Assembly (NCBI GenBank): GCA_900551595.1
Contig: URWR01000022.1
Location: 1-15,887 of the forward strand
Source of the DNA: an uncultured Coriobacteriaceae bacterium
GTDB taxonomy: Bacteria; Actinomycetota; Coriobacteriia; Coriobacteriales; Atopobiaceae
Direction: 5' to 3'
DNA length: 15,887 nt
Part shown: one piece after another, positions 1 to 7,739 of the stretch
Layout of the letters: every line of letters begins with the position of its first letter
Numbering within the stretch: position 1 is the stretch's first letter
Notes under the pieces: generated by a model
Database searches by the model: none
Told to the model about the DNA's origin: nothing
The model's input: only the letters and a program-made list of their open reading frames with translations
Program-made: the position numbers and the translations under genes

Positions 1-42
1 TTGCGGGGCGATGTAGACGGCAGTGCCGCCGACGGCTCGTGA
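1..42 (+). other. possible 3' end of a plus-strand gene
   Basis: The first frame of the plus strand is open from the window edge to a TGA at 40-42 and would encode a 13-residue tail ending DVDGSAADGS. Every minus-strand frame in this stretch lacks an ATG, GTG or TTG after its last stop, so a minus-strand gene starting here is unlikely. If real, this is a gene converging on the ABC permease and ending 20 bases from its stop. Too little is visible to name a product, and no terminator hairpin with a T-run is seen between the two ends. Confidence 0.25.
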
Positions 43-62
43 CCGCAGAGATTACCGTGCGC

Positions 63-2924
63 TTACAAAGCGTCTGCCCGGAGCGATTCTACAATGTTTT
101 CAGACCGACTTCTTCGTAATGCGAATCTCACACTAATTACGATGACAAACAACACAAGTAGAGCGGCTAGTCCGATTTGTTGCCATGGTATAAGGCCCAA
201 GAAATCCATACCAACAAAGGATGATTGCATAACAACAAACATGCCAAATCCGGCAAGTGCTGCAAGTATGAGGCCAATAACAAACCCGCGTAATGCATAG
301 CTCATGCACTCATAAATAAGCATGGCGCGGAATGCGCGTGGACCCATGCCCACAGATTTCAAAACGGCAAACTCTCGCTTTCTGAGTATGAGTGAGTTAA
401 CGAGCGTATTAAAGGCATTTGCAATAGCAATGAGACCGGTTATAACAGCGAAGCAATAGATAAAGAGCTGCATTGTTTGAGCTATTAAACGTGTTTGTGC
501 TCGGCTGTCTGCAAGGTTATAGATTCCAATATCATCTGCTATGTCGCCGAAGTCCTCTTCGTAGATTTTCTCGAGTGAGTCAACTGCCTTGTTGGCGATC
601 TCGGCATTGTTGTTGCAGGTAAACGATGCGGAAATGTTACTCAACGTGCTTGCAGCGACGACGTCAGAAGCCCATTCGGGCAAGATGACCTGTGGTATGC
701 CTGACTGGTTTACACACGGAGGTAATGTTTTTTCAAGTGCACCAATTTCAAGTGCTTGGGTGTTAACGGGTTCACCACTCTCAAATGGGTTGAGCGAGGA
801 GGCATCATCTGAGGTGTTTGGAGCAGCAATTTGTATGGTCCCGATGCCTGAAAAAAGCTCTACCTCTGCATATTTTCCATCATAGGTGGTTTGATAGGTA
901 TTGATAAGAACACCACGCGGATGGCTTTTATCGCAAAAGAGACTTTCATCCAAGCCAAGCGAGGAGATATAGGTATGCCACGTTGTCTCGTCTACTAGCT
1001 GTATTGAGATATCGCTGCTATACGTATTGTTTTGCAGCTGGTGAGAAGAGGCAAAGTAGTCTTGAGCGCTACTGCTGAGCATAGCGTTTGGAATGACACA
1101 ATAGCTGAGGCGCCCAATACTCCATCCAAGTCCTTCAAGGTCGGTCTTGTCGCAACTTTCGCTATAAAGCTGACGAATGGTATCTGATGCAGCAGAGGCA
1201 TTATCCTCAAAGGAGCTTGTGGGAAGCGACACCATAATGTCTTGAGAGATCTCTCCGTCTCGTCCCTCAGAGATTCCACTTGCGTTGGACGCATAGGTGA
1301 GCAACATTGCAAGAAGACCAGCAATAACAATTAAAGCTACCGAAACCGAGAGTGAAGCCACTGCTACACGATGGCGGCTCGCTCCTCGTGTGAGATTGCA
1401 ATGTGCAATATAACCCGGTGTTCCAAACAGCTTTTCAATAAGACTTTGGTGGTACGTGCCGTGCGATTTTGCTCCCCTTCGAAGTGCCCGACGAGAAATG
1501 CGGTACGTCTGGTTTTGACGAATAGCGTCAACAGCTGAGACTCTGCTCGCGCGGATGGCGGGAATCCAGGCGCTTATTAATATGACAGCCAAAGAAACAA
1601 GGGCTGTAAGAATAAGGACTGGCCACGAAATAATGGCATGAACAGCGGCTCCTTGCAGCGTTTCTGCGCCAACAATAATGAGGATGCTTTCTGTACTTGT
1701 CGAAAATACAACCTCGCATCCAACAATGCCTAACACCAATCCAACAGGAATGGCGATGCAACCCAACAACATTCCTTCAGTGAGCACTGCTCTTCTCAGT
1801 TGACGACGGCTTGCGCCAAGCGAGGCCAACAACCCAAACTGCTGCGTTCTTTCTGCCACCGAAATGGCAAATGCGTTGTAAATAACTGATATCCCCGCAA
1901 CAATAATGACTATCCCAAGGACAAGCGCGAGACCCCAGAGCGAATCCCAGATAGAGCGGTTATCAAATATGTCCTGCCAACGGAGCAAGCTGCTATGCAA
2001 GTCGTAAGTATTGCCATCCTGCAAGCCATCATTAGCTGAGCTTTTCTCTCCAAACAAACTGGTTGAGAAATCGGTTAGGTCGTCGTATGACTTTGCATCG
2101 ACAAGAGAGAAGGCAACCGATGTGCGTGTTGCATCGGAGGTGTCTGTTGCAGCCAATAAAAGGGCATCTGGATCATAGGTGTAAGCAGATTGGCTGAGCA
2201 AAAGATTTGATCCGAGGGCATTTTCTCTCACAAATCCAACAACAGTGAACGTGTGAGTTCCTAAGTCTGGCAAGAATTGCTCTGAATAAGGCTGACCGTC
2301 ACTGGGCTCACGAAGCCAGGTGCCTTGTGAAGAAACGATTGTTGTTGGAGTGTCGTTTGGCTTAGTTGTATCAAATGATAAACGCGTACCAAGATTGAGC
2401 GTAACGGTACTGCCAAGTGAGAGTTTCCCTGAGGTTGAAAGGCCACAGGGGGCAAGTTCAACATCCTCCAGATAGCTCGGCAGAACAATTTCGTTAGGGG
2501 ATTGCGGTGCTCGTCCGCTTACGAGCGCTGGTAAAGCGAGTGCTGAAGAGGTTTGCTCAGAAGATTGGTCCGATTGGTGTGAGAGCTCTTCCGGCCATGT
2601 TTTGAGATAGAGATAATCGCCGTAGTACTTGGCGTTTTTGTCACCAAGCCTAACTGCTCCAAGTTCAGTTACGGTTTGAGCGGTGTCAAGACGAGGAGAA
2701 TCAGCAAGCTTCTGCAACTGGTCCGGTGTGACATTTTCTACGAGAACCTGCCAAGACCCTTCGTCTGCGCGTGTTCTTTGTTCCAACAGGGTTTGAAAGG
2801 TGACAACGCTGGTGCATACGGCTGTTAGTAATGCGCAAGCAAGGGCAATGCCAATGATTGAAACTACCGTGCGGAATGAATTGCGCTTAAGCGAGCGAAG
2901 AGTAAAGCTTGTAATAATGCCCAT
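63..2924 (-). CDS. ABC transporter permease with two FtsX domains
   Basis: This is the membrane subunit of a MacB/LolCDE-superfamily ABC transporter, 953 residues long. An N-terminal helix (about 18-43) is followed by a large extracytoplasmic domain (about 45-325). A first FtsX unit with three helices (about 330-460) contains the motif ERTQQFGLLASLGAS. A further helix (about 518-545) precedes a second extracytoplasmic domain (about 550-805), and a second FtsX unit (about 808-945) contains RKREFAVLKSVGMG. Eight helices and two ectodomains distinguish it from canonical BceB permeases, which have ten helices and one large loop. The start is set by GGAGGAG a few bases upstream, and the stop TAG of the ATPase gene is built into that site, so translation is probably coupled. 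Such systems usually act on extracytoplasmic peptides, lipids or antibiotics; the substrate cannot be told from sequence. Confidence 0.93.
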   Translation of the reverse strand: MGIITSFTLRSLKRNSFRTVVSIIGIALACALLTAVCTSVVTFQTLLEQRTRADEGSWQVLVENVTPDQLQKLADSPRLDTAQTVTELGAVRLGDKNAKYYGDYLYLKTWPEELSHQSDQSSEQTSSALALPALVSGRAPQSPNEIVLPSYLEDVELAPCGLSTSGKLSLGSTVTLNLGTRLSFDTTKPNDTPTTIVSSQGTWLREPSDGQPYSEQFLPDLGTHTFTVVGFVRENALGSNLLLSQSAYTYDPDALLLAATDTSDATRTSVAFSLVDAKSYDDLTDFSTSLFGEKSSANDGLQDGNTYDLHSSLLRWQDIFDNRSIWDSLWGLALVLGIVIIVAGISVIYNAFAISVAERTQQFGLLASLGASRRQLRRAVLTEGMLLGCIAIPVGLVLGIVGCEVVFSTSTESILIIVGAETLQGAAVHAIISWPVLILTALVSLAVILISAWIPAIRASRVSAVDAIRQNQTYRISRRALRRGAKSHGTYHQSLIEKLFGTPGYIAHCNLTRGASRHRVAVASLSVSVALIVIAGLLAMLLTYASNASGISEGRDGEISQDIMVSLPTSSFEDNASAASDTIRQLYSESCDKTDLEGLGWSIGRLSYCVIPNAMLSSSAQDYFASSHQLQNNTYSSDISIQLVDETTWHTYISSLGLDESLFCDKSHPRGVLINTYQTTYDGKYAEVELFSGIGTIQIAAPNTSDDASSLNPFESGEPVNTQALEIGALEKTLPPCVNQSGIPQVILPEWASDVVAASTLSNISASFTCNNNAEIANKAVDSLEKIYEEDFGDIADDIGIYNLADSRAQTRLIAQTMQLFIYCFAVITGLIAIANAFNTLVNSLILRKREFAVLKSVGMGPRAFRAMLIYECMSYALRGFVIGLILAALAGFGMFVVMQSSFVGMDFLGLIPWQQIGLAALLVLFVIVISVRFALRRSRSENIVESLRADAL

Positions 2925-2933
2925 GGTCTCCTC

Positions 2934-3662
2934 CTAGCGCGTTTCGGTGGCTAAAGAGGAGATGATGTCGCTCGTTTTTGAGGGTGTTTGTCGCTCGTCT
3001 GAAGCGATGTGACCGTCTTCTATGGAGATAACGCGGTCGGCCATAAGGGCAACATCCTCATCATGAGTAATAACAACGAGTGTTTGTCCGTATTTGCGAT
3101 TTGATGCGCACAGCAGATTCATGATCTCGGCAGTGTTGCGTGTATCAAGATTGCCTGTTGGTTCGTCTGCAAGAACAATAGCAGGTGCGTTCATGAGAGC
3201 TCGACCAATAGCGACGCGCTGTTGCTGGCCGCCGGACAGTTGGTTGGGAAGATGCTGTTCAAGGCCAGTGAGACCCAGTTCATGGATAAGATTATCCAGC
3301 CGTTCTTTGTTTATCTCTCTGCCATCTAACCGAACGGGAAGTGTCATATTTTCTACGACGTTAAGCACGGGGATAAGGTTGTAGAACTGATAGACCAGGC
3401 CAACCTCGCGGCGGCGAAATACTGCAAGTTTTTCGTCAGAGCGAGCGTAGATGTCTTCCCCGTTGAGATATACCGTGTCGTCGGTGGGACGGTCCACGCC
3501 ACCTAATAGGTGCATGAGGGTTGATTTGCCCGACCCCGATGAGCCGACAATAGCAATGAATTCCCCCTCCTGTATCGAGAGGTTTATGTCACTGATTGCG
3601 TGGACTGCACTCTTTCCCGAGCCATACGTTTTGCTTAAATTGCGTGTGGTAAGTAGATCCAT
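2934..3662 (-). CDS. ABC transporter ATP-binding protein (MacB/LolD/BceA type)
   Basis: This 242-residue cytoplasmic ATPase powers the permease encoded 9 bases downstream. It carries all canonical elements: Walker [10 protein letters not shown] (40-48), Q-loop Gln92 in VYQFYNL, signature LSGGQQQR (142-149), Walker B IVLADEP (162-168), D-loop NLD (171-173) and H-loop His200. The sequence around [10 protein letters not shown] is typical of the mechanotransmitter group (MacB, LolD, BceA, FtsE). The start has GGAGG four bases upstream. The last 25 residues form a polar Ser/Thr-rich tail beyond the NBD fold. It follows the kinase gene after a 130-bp gap that holds an operator-like palindrome, so it probably has its own regulated promoter in addition to read-through from the regulator genes. 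Confidence 0.95.
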   Translation of the reverse strand: MDLLTTRNLSKTYGSGKSAVHAISDINLSIQEGEFIAIVGSSGSGKSTLMHLLGGVDRPTDDTVYLNGEDIYARSDEKLAVFRRREVGLVYQFYNLIPVLNVVENMTLPVRLDGREINKERLDNLIHELGLTGLEQHLPNQLSGGQQQRVAIGRALMNAPAIVLADEPTGNLDTRNTAEIMNLLCASNRKYGQTLVVITHDEDVALMADRVISIEDGHIASDERQTPSKTSDIISSLATETR

Positions 3663-3734
3663 AACGCCTCCATTATCATGCGGCTATGCCAATCATGATG
3701 ATGAGGACCGTAGCTTGCACGGCCATGTCGGCAA

Positions 3735-3752
3735 TATGACAGATCTGTCATA
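3735..3752. promoter_or_regulatory. 18-bp perfect palindrome, candidate response-regulator operator
   Basis: TATGACAGATCTGTCATA is a perfect inverted repeat in the gap between the kinase stop and the ATPase start, about 73 bp upstream of the ATPase start codon. Its core TGACA-N4-TGTCA closely resembles the TNACA-N4-TGTAA binding motif known for BceR-type regulators in Firmicutes. On the minus strand a TTGACC (3760-3765) lies upstream and a CATATT overlaps the 3' edge of the palindrome, but no confident -35/-10 pair could be assigned. Confidence 0.6.
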
Positions 3753-3792
3753 CAGATTGAAAGACGGTCAATTCTCTGTGTATTGCTTGCGA

Positions 3793-4965
3793 TCAAACAA
3801 TGGCTTTGAAAAAGGTTATGTCAAAACGGGCCCCAGCTACTGATCCGTCGGGATTCGTGTTATTGGAAGCTGTTATGCGTCCACCCTGGGCCACAATAAG
3901 GCTTTGTGCCAATGCAAGCCCAATGCCTACACCGATAGAAACAGAATGTGGTTGAGACGTTTCTCCTGTTGTTTGACAGGAACTTCTCTGCTTGCCTCGA
4001 TAGAATCGCTCAAAAATATGTGGCAAGTCTTCAGGATCAAAGCCGGATCCAGTGTCGGTAATGCACAGGCGGCAGGCAAGGGTATCTTGCGACGCACGTA
4101 TCGATATCGAGCCACCTGGTTTCGTGTGTTCCAGACAATTTTTAAGAATGTTCTTGAGTGCCTCGCTGGTCCATCTCTCATCGCCAACAAAATGTATGGT
4201 TGGATCGATGTTGTATTCCAGCTGTATTTGAGAAAGCTCGAAAGCTACTTCAAACGGAGCTATTGCTGCCTTAACAAGCGCCTCAACGTTTACCTGCTCA
4301 TGCTGTAAAGCAATAGCACCTGCGTCGGTTCTCGCAAGAGTGAGTAAAGATTCCACCAGCCATTGGATCTGATCAACAAGCTGACGTGCGATGTTTACAT
4401 GTTTGGCAAGGTTGGAGTAGCAGGAATCCTCTGAGGTGTGGTTTGCGTTCAGTGCGAGCTGGGAAGGCGTGCACGAAGTCTCCGACAACCCCTTGAGATC
4501 TTTGCGAGCCAACGCAAGCATAAGTCCCAGCGAAGTTAAAGGGGTGCGGAGCTGGTGGGAAATATCGGCAAGCGAATTTGCTAAGAAGGTGCGCTCCTGT
4601 GCGAGGGTTTCGTTTGTCCTGTGTAGGCGCGTGAAGGCTTTATCAATCTCGTTAGCAAGAATCGCCAGCTCTCCTTCGCTCATGCTTGCAAAACTAATTG
4701 ACCTATCAGAATGAAGTGCTTCATCAATACGAGCAGCAAGATTTCTCAGCTGGTGGTAGCGCCAGATGGTAAAGAGACCAAATATGCTTATGAGGATTGC
4801 TGAGGTAAGAAGTATCCAGGCACAACCTGTAGTAACTAAGCTGCTGTTGAGCCCATAGGCAGAAGTCAGCTGTGAGAGATAGGCCCCCAATCCAGCTGTG
4901 CTGACAAGAACGACGCCTCCTGCTATACCGAGCGATATTTTCAGCTCGTTATTTCTCAATAGCAT
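3793..4965 (-). CDS. sensor histidine kinase, two helices with a very short external loop
   Basis: This 390-residue membrane kinase pairs with the regulator encoded just upstream. Helices at about 9-31 and 43-68 are separated by only about 11-13 residues, a layout seen in intramembrane-sensing kinases such as BceS. A HAMP-like linker (about 70-115, containing SEGELAILANEIDKA) leads to the H-box ADISHQLRTPLTSL with His137. Then come the N-box (Asn276 in KNILKNCLEH), the G1 box DTGSGF (304-309), the F-box HIFERFYRG and the G2 box GVGIGL (345-350). The dimerisation domain has a roughly 25-residue polar insertion after the H-box (about 160-185). The start at 4965 is chosen because AGGAGA lies 5-6 bases upstream. 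An in-frame ATG at 5037 would add 24 residues and overlap the regulator stop, but it has a poor ribosome binding site. Confidence 0.92.
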   Translation of the reverse strand: MLLRNNELKISLGIAGGVVLVSTAGLGAYLSQLTSAYGLNSSLVTTGCAWILLTSAILISIFGLFTIWRYHQLRNLAARIDEALHSDRSISFASMSEGELAILANEIDKAFTRLHRTNETLAQERTFLANSLADISHQLRTPLTSLGLMLALARKDLKGLSETSCTPSQLALNANHTSEDSCYSNLAKHVNIARQLVDQIQWLVESLLTLARTDAGAIALQHEQVNVEALVKAAIAPFEVAFELSQIQLEYNIDPTIHFVGDERWTSEALKNILKNCLEHTKPGGSISIRASQDTLACRLCITDTGSGFDPEDLPHIFERFYRGKQRSSCQTTGETSQPHSVSIGVGIGLALAQSLIVAQGGRITASNNTNPDGSVAGARFDITFFKAIV

Positions 4966-5029
4966 GTTTGTCTCCTGAGAGGTTGAAAATGTAGCAAGGG
5001 GTTCATGGTTGGTGGAAGAAGCCAAGTTC

Positions 5030-5716
5030 TTATCCATATATTTTGTAGCCCAGACCACGAATAGTAACGATGCACTGGGGATGAGCGGGATCTTTCTCAA
5101 TCTTATTGCGGAGCCGCTTTATATAGACGCTAATGGTGTTCTCTTCGATATAAGCACCAGCATCATCCCAAAGGGCCTCGCGAATCATGTCGCGTGTGAC
5201 CAGATGACCTTTATGAGTTGCAAGAAGGAGAAGTAGTCGATATTCCAAGGCTGAGAGGACAAGCTCCTTGCCTTCGCGACAAACGTAGGCTCTCTCTGGA
5301 TCTATGGAGACCGATCCATGCTGTACAAGACGATGCTCGGGATGAGATCGGCGAAGAGCTGCGCCAATACGAGCTAAAAGCTCATTTGGACGGAAGGGTT
5401 TGGCGATGTAGTCGTCGGCTCCCATTCCAAGACCAGCAACGGTGCTGTATTCATCTCCCGATGCGGTAAGAAAGATTACTGGTAGGGAAGGGTGCTTTTG
5501 CTTAATTGCGCCACAGACGGCAAAACCATTGCCAGAAGCTAAGGCGATATCAAGGAGCACCAGGTCATAGGGATTGGAGGCAGAAGATGAACAAGCGAGC
5601 CGAATCGCTTCATCTTGTGTGGTGCAAGTCTGTACACTATGCCCCTCTGTTCCGAGAAGCTCTGAGAGTGAAGATGTGATAATAGGGTCATCTTCAACCA
5701 GCAGAATACGCGCCAT
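5030..5716 (-). CDS. OmpR-family response regulator
   Basis: This is a 228-residue DNA-binding response regulator. The receiver domain (1 to about 120) has the acidic pair Asp9/Asp10, phospho-acceptor Asp56 in LVLLDIALA, Thr84 and Lys107 in AKPFRPNELLARI. The C-terminal winged helix (about 132-226) has the OmpR-type features SALEYRLLLLLATHKG, a recognition-helix region ENTISVYIKRLRNKI and the closing GLGYKIYG. The start at ATG 5716 follows GAGAGG at a normal distance; an ATG seven codons further upstream is less well placed. It is the first gene of a unit with the kinase and the FtsX-type transporter, so those transporter genes are the obvious regulatory target. It diverges from cutC across 86 bases. 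Confidence 0.94.
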   Translation of the reverse strand: MARILLVEDDPIITSSLSELLGTEGHSVQTCTTQDEAIRLACSSSASNPYDLVLLDIALASGNGFAVCGAIKQKHPSLPVIFLTASGDEYSTVAGLGMGADDYIAKPFRPNELLARIGAALRRSHPEHRLVQHGSVSIDPERAYVCREGKELVLSALEYRLLLLLATHKGHLVTRDMIREALWDDAGAYIEENTISVYIKRLRNKIEKDPAHPQCIVTIRGLGYKIYG

Positions 5717-5764
5717 TACATACCTCTCTTCCTTCATACTCCATTGTGATTCAGAAGTTTGTTG

Positions 5765-5778
5765 GTGACGAGTGACGA
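5765..5778. repeat. tandem heptamer GTGACGA x2 in the divergent gap
   Basis: Two adjacent copies of GTGACGA lie in the 86-bp space between the divergent response-regulator and cutC genes. OmpR-family regulators often bind direct repeats, so this could be an autoregulatory site, but two short copies can also arise by chance. No strong promoter hexamers are visible in either direction; a TCGTCA/CACAAT pair with 17-bp spacing is a weak candidate for the regulator gene. Confidence 0.3.
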
Positions 5779-5802
5779 ATTAGTAAGGAAGGATGAAACG
5801 CT

Positions 5803-6459
5803 TTGATTAAGGAGTTTTGTGCGGAGAACATGGAACATGTTGCTCAGGCTGTGGCTGCCGGAGCGCAACGTATTGAACTCTGCGACAACCTTGCGGTAGG
5901 GGGCACTACTCCTAGTTATGGTGTTATTCGTGCAGCAGTTGCCTTTGCGCGCGAACAGGGGGTTGAGGTTATGTGCATGGTGCGGCCTCGCGGGGGCAAC
6001 TTTGCATATACTAATGATGAGGCAGCCATGATGCGCGATGATTTGCTCTGCGCTAAAAACTTGGGCGTTCATGGTGTTGTCTTTGGTTGCTTACATAATT
6101 CCTCAATTGATCAGGAGCTTACACGTGAGCTTATCCGTTTAGCTCATGAACCAACTGATACGGCGCCACAGGGGATAGCAGTGACGTTTCATATGGCATT
6201 TGATGCGATTGATCCAGACAAACAGCTTGTTGCTATCGATTGGCTGGCTCATGAGGGTGTAGAGCGCATTCTTACCCACGGAGGGGCAGCTGGAATGCCC
6301 ATCGAGGAAAACATTGGCCGCTTGCAAGAGTACGTATCCTATGCTTCAGGGCGCATTATTGTGCTTCCTGGAGGAGGTATTACTTGGAAAAACGCCGAAG
6401 CTGTGGCGAATGAGTTGGGCGTTTCGGAAGTTCATGGAACAAAGATTGTGAACATATAA
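5803..6459 (+). CDS. cutC: CutC family protein (TIM-barrel, copper homeostasis-associated)
   Basis: This 218-residue protein belongs to the CutC family, a TIM-barrel fold linked historically to copper tolerance though its biochemical role is unsettled. Family motifs are clear: IELCDNLAVGGTTPSYGVI (about 24-42), MVRPRGGNFAYT (59-70), VTFHMAFD (127-134, Met where proteobacterial members have Arg), RILTHGGAAG (155-164), VLPGGGI (187-193) and EVHGTKI near the end. It is shorter than the roughly 250-residue E. coli protein, as is usual for Gram-positive members. The start is TTG, since the family N-terminus (IKEFCAEN) begins here; AGGAAGG lies 10 bases upstream. An out-of-frame ATG at 5793 opens a five-codon ORF overlapping this start. 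The gene stands alone, ahead of a hairpin shared with tRNA-Gln. Confidence 0.9.
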   Translation: MIKEFCAENMEHVAQAVAAGAQRIELCDNLAVGGTTPSYGVIRAAVAFAREQGVEVMCMVRPRGGNFAYTNDEAAMMRDDLLCAKNLGVHGVVFGCLHNSSIDQELTRELIRLAHEPTDTAPQGIAVTFHMAFDAIDPDKQLVAIDWLAHEGVERILTHGGAAGMPIEENIGRLQEYVSYASGRIIVLPGGGITWKNAEAVANELGVSEVHGTKIVNI

Positions 6460-6463
6460 AAAT

Positions 6464-6499
6464 CGAACCCCCAGTTCGGAAACCGAATCTAGGGGTTCG
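6464..6499 (-). terminator. Rho-independent terminator for tRNA-Gln, possibly also serving cutC
   Basis: The arms CGAACCCC and GGGGTTCG enclose a second paired segment, TTCGG with CCGAA, around an AAA loop. Read on the minus strand the stem is followed by ATTTTTAT, which suits termination of the tRNA transcript. On the plus strand no T-run follows, although the hairpin begins five bases after the cutC stop and could still act there. Confidence 0.7.
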
Positions 6500-6512
6500 C
6501 TTAACTCTCAGG

Positions 6513-6587
6513 TGGCTGGGGCAGAGGGAGTCGAACCCCCATCACGGGAACCAAAATCCCGTGTCCTAACCATTGGACGATGCCCCA
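6513..6587 (-). tRNA. tRNA-Gln (anticodon TTG)
   Basis: The minus strand folds into a complete cloverleaf. The acceptor arms TGGGGCA and TGCCCCA pair and are followed by G and an encoded CCA. The D-arm contains GGTTAGGAC, the anticodon stem CGGGA/TCCCG holds the loop TTTTGGT with anticodon TTG at positions 34-36, and the T-arm contains GGTTCGACTCC. Length with CCA is 75 nt. A TATACT box lies 24 bases upstream and a terminator downstream, so the tRNA is probably transcribed alone. Confidence 0.97.
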
Positions 6588-6611
6588 ATTGCACAAACTC
6601 AACCGAAACAA

Positions 6612-6617
6612 AGTATA
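6612..6617 (-). promoter_or_regulatory. -10 box for tRNA-Gln
   Basis: TATACT on the minus strand is placed to start transcription roughly 18 bases before the mature tRNA 5' end. No good -35 hexamer is present at 16-18 bp spacing, so the assignment rests on the -10 box and position only. Confidence 0.5.
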
Positions 6618-6724
6618 ACAGGTTTAGTAAGCCTTGCCGATTGTATCAGGGTGAGCCCGGATTTGCACAGAGATTGAAAGAATTCTTCTTACAGCATTCA
6701 CTAATAATCGATACGCACATGTCC

Positions 6725-6763
6725 AAGCCTGCTTAATTCTAGTTTCAGAATATAAGCAGGCTT
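6725..6763. terminator. long hairpin downstream of the peptidoglycan-binding gene
   Basis: An 11-bp stem (AAGCCTGCTTA with TAAGCAGGCTT) continues, after a one-base bulge, into five more pairs (ATTCT with AGAAT) around a six-base loop. It lies 26 bases beyond the stop of the minus-strand gene and probably ends that operon or protects its 3' end. Neither side has a good T-run. The rest of the interval between the tRNA promoter and this gene shows nothing else. Confidence 0.55.
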
Positions 6764-6788
6764 TCAGGACAAAACTTGAAGCCACGTA

Positions 6789-7706
6789 CTAGATACGGTC
6801 GCTAAATGCACCGCAGATTGCATCGAGAAGCATGACTGCTAAGGTTTGCGCATCGTTTGCGGAAAAGGTTCCGTCATAAGAATGTGCAACAGGAAGCTCA
6901 AGCCGCACGGGTGCATGTTTGGGTATTGAGGCCTCACATGCGGTATGAATGCGACGGGGCAGTGTGTCAGGATCATCAATCTCGACGTTAGCAAGCTTGC
7001 AGTCTGCAGGGCGCTCGCCAGGAGAGATGAGAAAGACAATGCGATCTTCTGTATTTGCTTCCTCAAGACGGTCGATAAGCGTCACACTTGCGCGCTCAGT
7101 GGTGGCGTAGGCAAGATTCCATATACGCCCAGCAACGTTGCGTGAAATAGGATCATCTGCAGCAAATCCCAAGCGGATGTCTTCGAGTACATCAGAGGCG
7201 CGTGCATAGCCCATAGGTCCTTGTGGGTGTGGGCCTGACGCGGGTTTGCCACCCCATACATGATGCAGTCGATCAATGGCGTCAAACGTATCTGCAAAGG
7301 CCATGCCATCAGCAAGAACACCAACGTTTTCTTGGAACTGCTTTACGGCAGCTTCGGTATGAACGCCGTAATATCCATCTTCAATGCCACAAGAGAAGCC
7401 CAAAATATTGAGACGCGTTTGCAATTCGCGTACATCGTTGCCATGGAGATTGGGAAGGCGCAAATAGAGCGTGCGGTCACCGAGTTCATAGCACTCATCA
7501 ACCAGGGCAGCCCAGGTAGCCGAGTCAATCTCAGAGCCTAAAGGCAAATCATGGTCAAGCCTAAAGCGTGTGACTGCTTCAGCTGTGGAAGATCCAAAGG
7601 AGCAGGCCGTCTGCTCTGCCTCGGATATTTCGTATCCAAGCTTCTTCAAACGATCCTGTATATCTTCTACTGCGACTCCGCTCGCGCCTTCGCGAATGGG
7701 ATCCAT
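6789..7706 (-). CDS. cytoplasmic protein with two peptidoglycan-binding domains and a degenerate amidase-like domain
   Basis: This 305-residue protein has no signal peptide or membrane helix. Two PG_binding_1-type repeats are visible: about 8-70 (GVAVEDIQDRLKKLGYEI ... AVTRFRLDHDLP) and about 84-147 (GNDVRELQTRLNILGF ... YYGVHTEAAVKQFQENVGV). The remaining part (about 168-305) resembles the second half of an Amidase_3 fold: IDRLEEANTEDRIVFLISPG sits where active enzymes have R-x3-AN-x3-AD-x-FISIHAN. The catalytic-zinc histidines (GHGG and SIH) are not apparent, so it is probably inactive. The layout matches mycobacterial CwlM, a cytoplasmic regulator of MurA, but equivalence is inference. The start at 7706 follows GGAGGAGG; the ORF is open eight codons further upstream. 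It is last in the galE, polyprenyl synthase operon, 33 bases after the latter. Confidence 0.8.
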   Translation of the reverse strand: MDPIREGASGVAVEDIQDRLKKLGYEISEAEQTACSFGSSTAEAVTRFRLDHDLPLGSEIDSATWAALVDECYELGDRTLYLRLPNLHGNDVRELQTRLNILGFSCGIEDGYYGVHTEAAVKQFQENVGVLADGMAFADTFDAIDRLHHVWGGKPASGPHPQGPMGYARASDVLEDIRLGFAADDPISRNVAGRIWNLAYATTERASVTLIDRLEEANTEDRIVFLISPGERPADCKLANVEIDDPDTLPRRIHTACEASIPKHAPVRLELPVAHSYDGTFSANDAQTLAVMLLDAICGAFSDRI

Positions 7707-7739
7707 CGTACCTCCTCGTAAGTGAGTCAAACCAAATGC

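Noticed and set aside
1..51. Minus-strand gene start reading GGTAVYIAPQ at the left edge
   Set aside because: The frame has a stop at 52-54 and no ATG, GTG or TTG after it, so no start is available.
3094..3384. Plus-strand ORFs inside the ABC ATPase and other large genes
   Set aside because: They are antisense shadows without ribosome binding sites or recognisable domains.
4965..5100. Longer histidine kinase starting at 5100 or 5037
   Set aside because: The extra N-terminus overlaps the regulator gene or its stop and lacks a ribosome binding site, whereas ATG 4965 has AGGAGA at good spacing.
6512..6736. Plus-strand ORF of 74 codons starting MAGAEGVEPPSREPKS
   Set aside because: It is the antisense of the tRNA-Gln gene, a well-known source of spurious protein annotations of this wording; nothing beyond the tRNA supports it.
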